From: Actinomycetota bacterium
Lineage (GTDB): Bacteria > Actinomycetota > CADDZG01 > JAHWKV01
Assembly (NCBI GenBank): GCA_019347725.1
Contig: JAHWKV010000079.1
Span: forward strand, 1 to 5,904
Length of the DNA: 5,904 bases
Direction: 5' to 3'
In this document: piece by piece, positions 5,356-5,904 of the stretch
Layout of the letters: each line of letters opens with the position of its first letter
How positions within the stretch are numbered: position 1 is the first letter of the stretch
Notes under the pieces: generated by a model
What the model was told of the DNA's origin: nothing
Database searches by the model: none
Seen by the model: the letters and a program-made list of their open reading frames with translations, nothing else
Program-made: the position numbers and the translations under genes

Positions 5356-5366
5356 GAAAAGTTTTC
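5356..5366. repeat. AT-rich palindrome in the secY-adk gap
   Basis: GAAAA-G-TTTTC, a perfect 5-bp inverted repeat about one base, in a GC-rich setting 37 bases upstream of the adk start. A closely related sequence occurs in the map-infA gap at 3637-3658 in the opposite orientation. It could be a protein-binding site; no known operator was recognised. Confidence 0.4.
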
Positions 5367-5375
5367 TGGCCGAGC

Positions 5376-5392
5376 GCTCAGCCCCGCTGAGC
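5376..5392. repeat. 7-bp stem-loop in the secY-adk gap
   Basis: GCTCAGC-CCC-GCTGAGC, a perfect 7-bp hairpin with a 3-base loop. On the minus strand the next T-run is 16 bases further on and is part of the 5356-5366 palindrome, so this is not a standard intrinsic terminator. A processing or attenuation role is possible. Confidence 0.5.
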
Positions 5393-5462
5393 TTCCACCC
5401 TACCTGAGCCGGAGACTTTAGCTACCGTACGGAGCAACTAGGTCCACGCTGACGGTCACGAC

Positions 5463-5481
5463 CATGACCCCGGCGGTCATG
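5463..5481. repeat. 7-bp stem-loop over the secY stop codon
   Basis: CATGACC (5463-5469), loop CCGGC, GGTCATG (5475-5481). The right arm contains the secY stop TGA (5477-5479 on the minus strand). The TGACC of the left arm can also pair with GGTCA at 5454-5458, giving an alternative hairpin. No T-run follows. Confidence 0.5.
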
Positions 5482-5904
5482 ATAAGAAGCCTTCGTAGTG
5501 GCGCATTAGCAGCTGGGACTCCACCTGCTTCATGGTCTCCAGGGCCACACCTACCGCAATCAGGATCGAGGTACCGAACAAAGCCCCCGCCTGCACGTCC
5601 AGGGTGGCCAGCACGATACCCGGCATGATCGCGATGGTGGCGATGAACAGCGCTCCGGGCAGGGTGATCCGGTTGAGGATAAAGCTCAAATGCTCCGCGG
5701 TGGCCCGTCCGGGACGGATGCCGGGGATGAACCCGCCGTACTTCTTCATGTTGTCGGCCACGTCCACCGGGTTGAACGCGATGGCCGTATAGAAGTACGA
5801 GAAACCGACTACCAGCATGCCGTAGAACAAAATATGCACCGGTGAGGCCTGGTTGACCAGATGGTCGTTAATAAAGTTGCGCAGCGGCTGCCACTGGACA
5901 ACAG
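5477..5904 (-). CDS. secY: Protein translocase subunit SecY, C-terminal fragment
   Basis: The central pore subunit of the SecYEG protein-export channel in the cytoplasmic membrane. The window holds the last 141 codons; the 5' end is cut at 5904. Visible from the N-terminal side are the membrane segment HILFYGMLVVGFSYFYTAIA (about TM8) and the cytosolic loop DVADNMKKYGGFIPGIRPG. The GIRPG arginine of that loop corresponds to E. coli R357, needed for SecA-driven transport. TM9 (PGALFIATIAIMPGIVLATL) and TM10 (GTSILIAVGVALETMKQVES) follow, then the terminal QLLMRHYEGFLS. A GTG at 5837-5839 is only an internal valine, not the start. adk follows after 157 bases. Identity is secure. Confidence 0.98.
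   Translation of the reverse strand, partial: VVQWQPLRNFINDHLVNQASPVHILFYGMLVVGFSYFYTAIAFNPVDVADNMKKYGGFIPGIRPGRATAEHLSFILNRITLPGALFIATIAIMPGIVLATLDVQAGALFGTSILIAVGVALETMKQVESQLLMRHYEGFLS

Noticed and set aside
5376..5392. Intrinsic terminator after secY
   Set aside because: The hairpin is real but no T-run follows directly on the minus strand; the nearest TTTT is 16 bases later and belongs to another palindrome.
5320..5476. Promoter upstream of adk
   Set aside because: The best candidates on the minus strand (such as TGGACC with TAGCTA) match the consensus poorly in both boxes.
1..5904. tRNA, rRNA, CRISPR array, prophage or transposase genes
   Set aside because: No such sequence was seen on either strand; apart from the non-coding gap structures the window is a standard housekeeping operon.

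Overview
The window is an 11-gene stretch of the classic bacterial ribosomal-protein/translocase locus, all on the minus strand. Transcription runs from high to low coordinates: secY (3' part only), adk, map, infA, rpmJ, rpsM, rpsK, rpsD, rpoA, rplQ, truA (5' part only). The DNA is GC-rich. The order, and the RpoA and L17 sequences, are actinobacterial in type: RpoA has an actinobacterial-style C-terminal domain, and L17 has a long Ala/Glu-rich tail. However, S4 and L36 are cysteine-containing zinc forms and Adk has a four-ligand zinc LID, unlike Mycobacterium-type actinobacteria. I infer a deep-branching member of the Actinobacteriota (or a close relative). I cannot name a genus.

Layout. 5477-5904: C-terminal 141 codons of SecY. 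5320-5476: a 157-base gap with several small inverted repeats. 4675-5319: adenylate kinase (TTG start). 4470-4674: a 205-base gap filled by a highly structured, symmetric repeat element. 3699-4469: type I methionine aminopeptidase (GTG start). 3521-3698: a 178-base leader with inverted repeats and a possible extended -10 promoter at the map stop codon. 84-3520: a tightly packed run infA-rpmJ-rpsM-rpsK-rpsD-rpoA-rplQ with gaps of 2 to 35 bases. 1-79: first 26 codons of truA, starting 4 bases after the rplQ stop.

The genes share growth-linked work: protein export (SecY), nucleotide balance (Adk), removal of the initiator methionine (Map), initiation (IF-1), ribosome assembly (L36, S13, S11, S4, L17), transcription (RpoA) and tRNA pseudouridylation (TruA). 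The coding content is ordinary. The unusual part is the non-coding DNA. The adk-map gap holds a 161-bp imperfect palindrome with an apical hairpin at its exact centre, two mirrored small hairpins, and an extra third copy of its terminal arm, so that two long hairpins are mutually exclusive. It lies between the adk stop codon and the map ribosome-binding site, and no gene in the window explains it.
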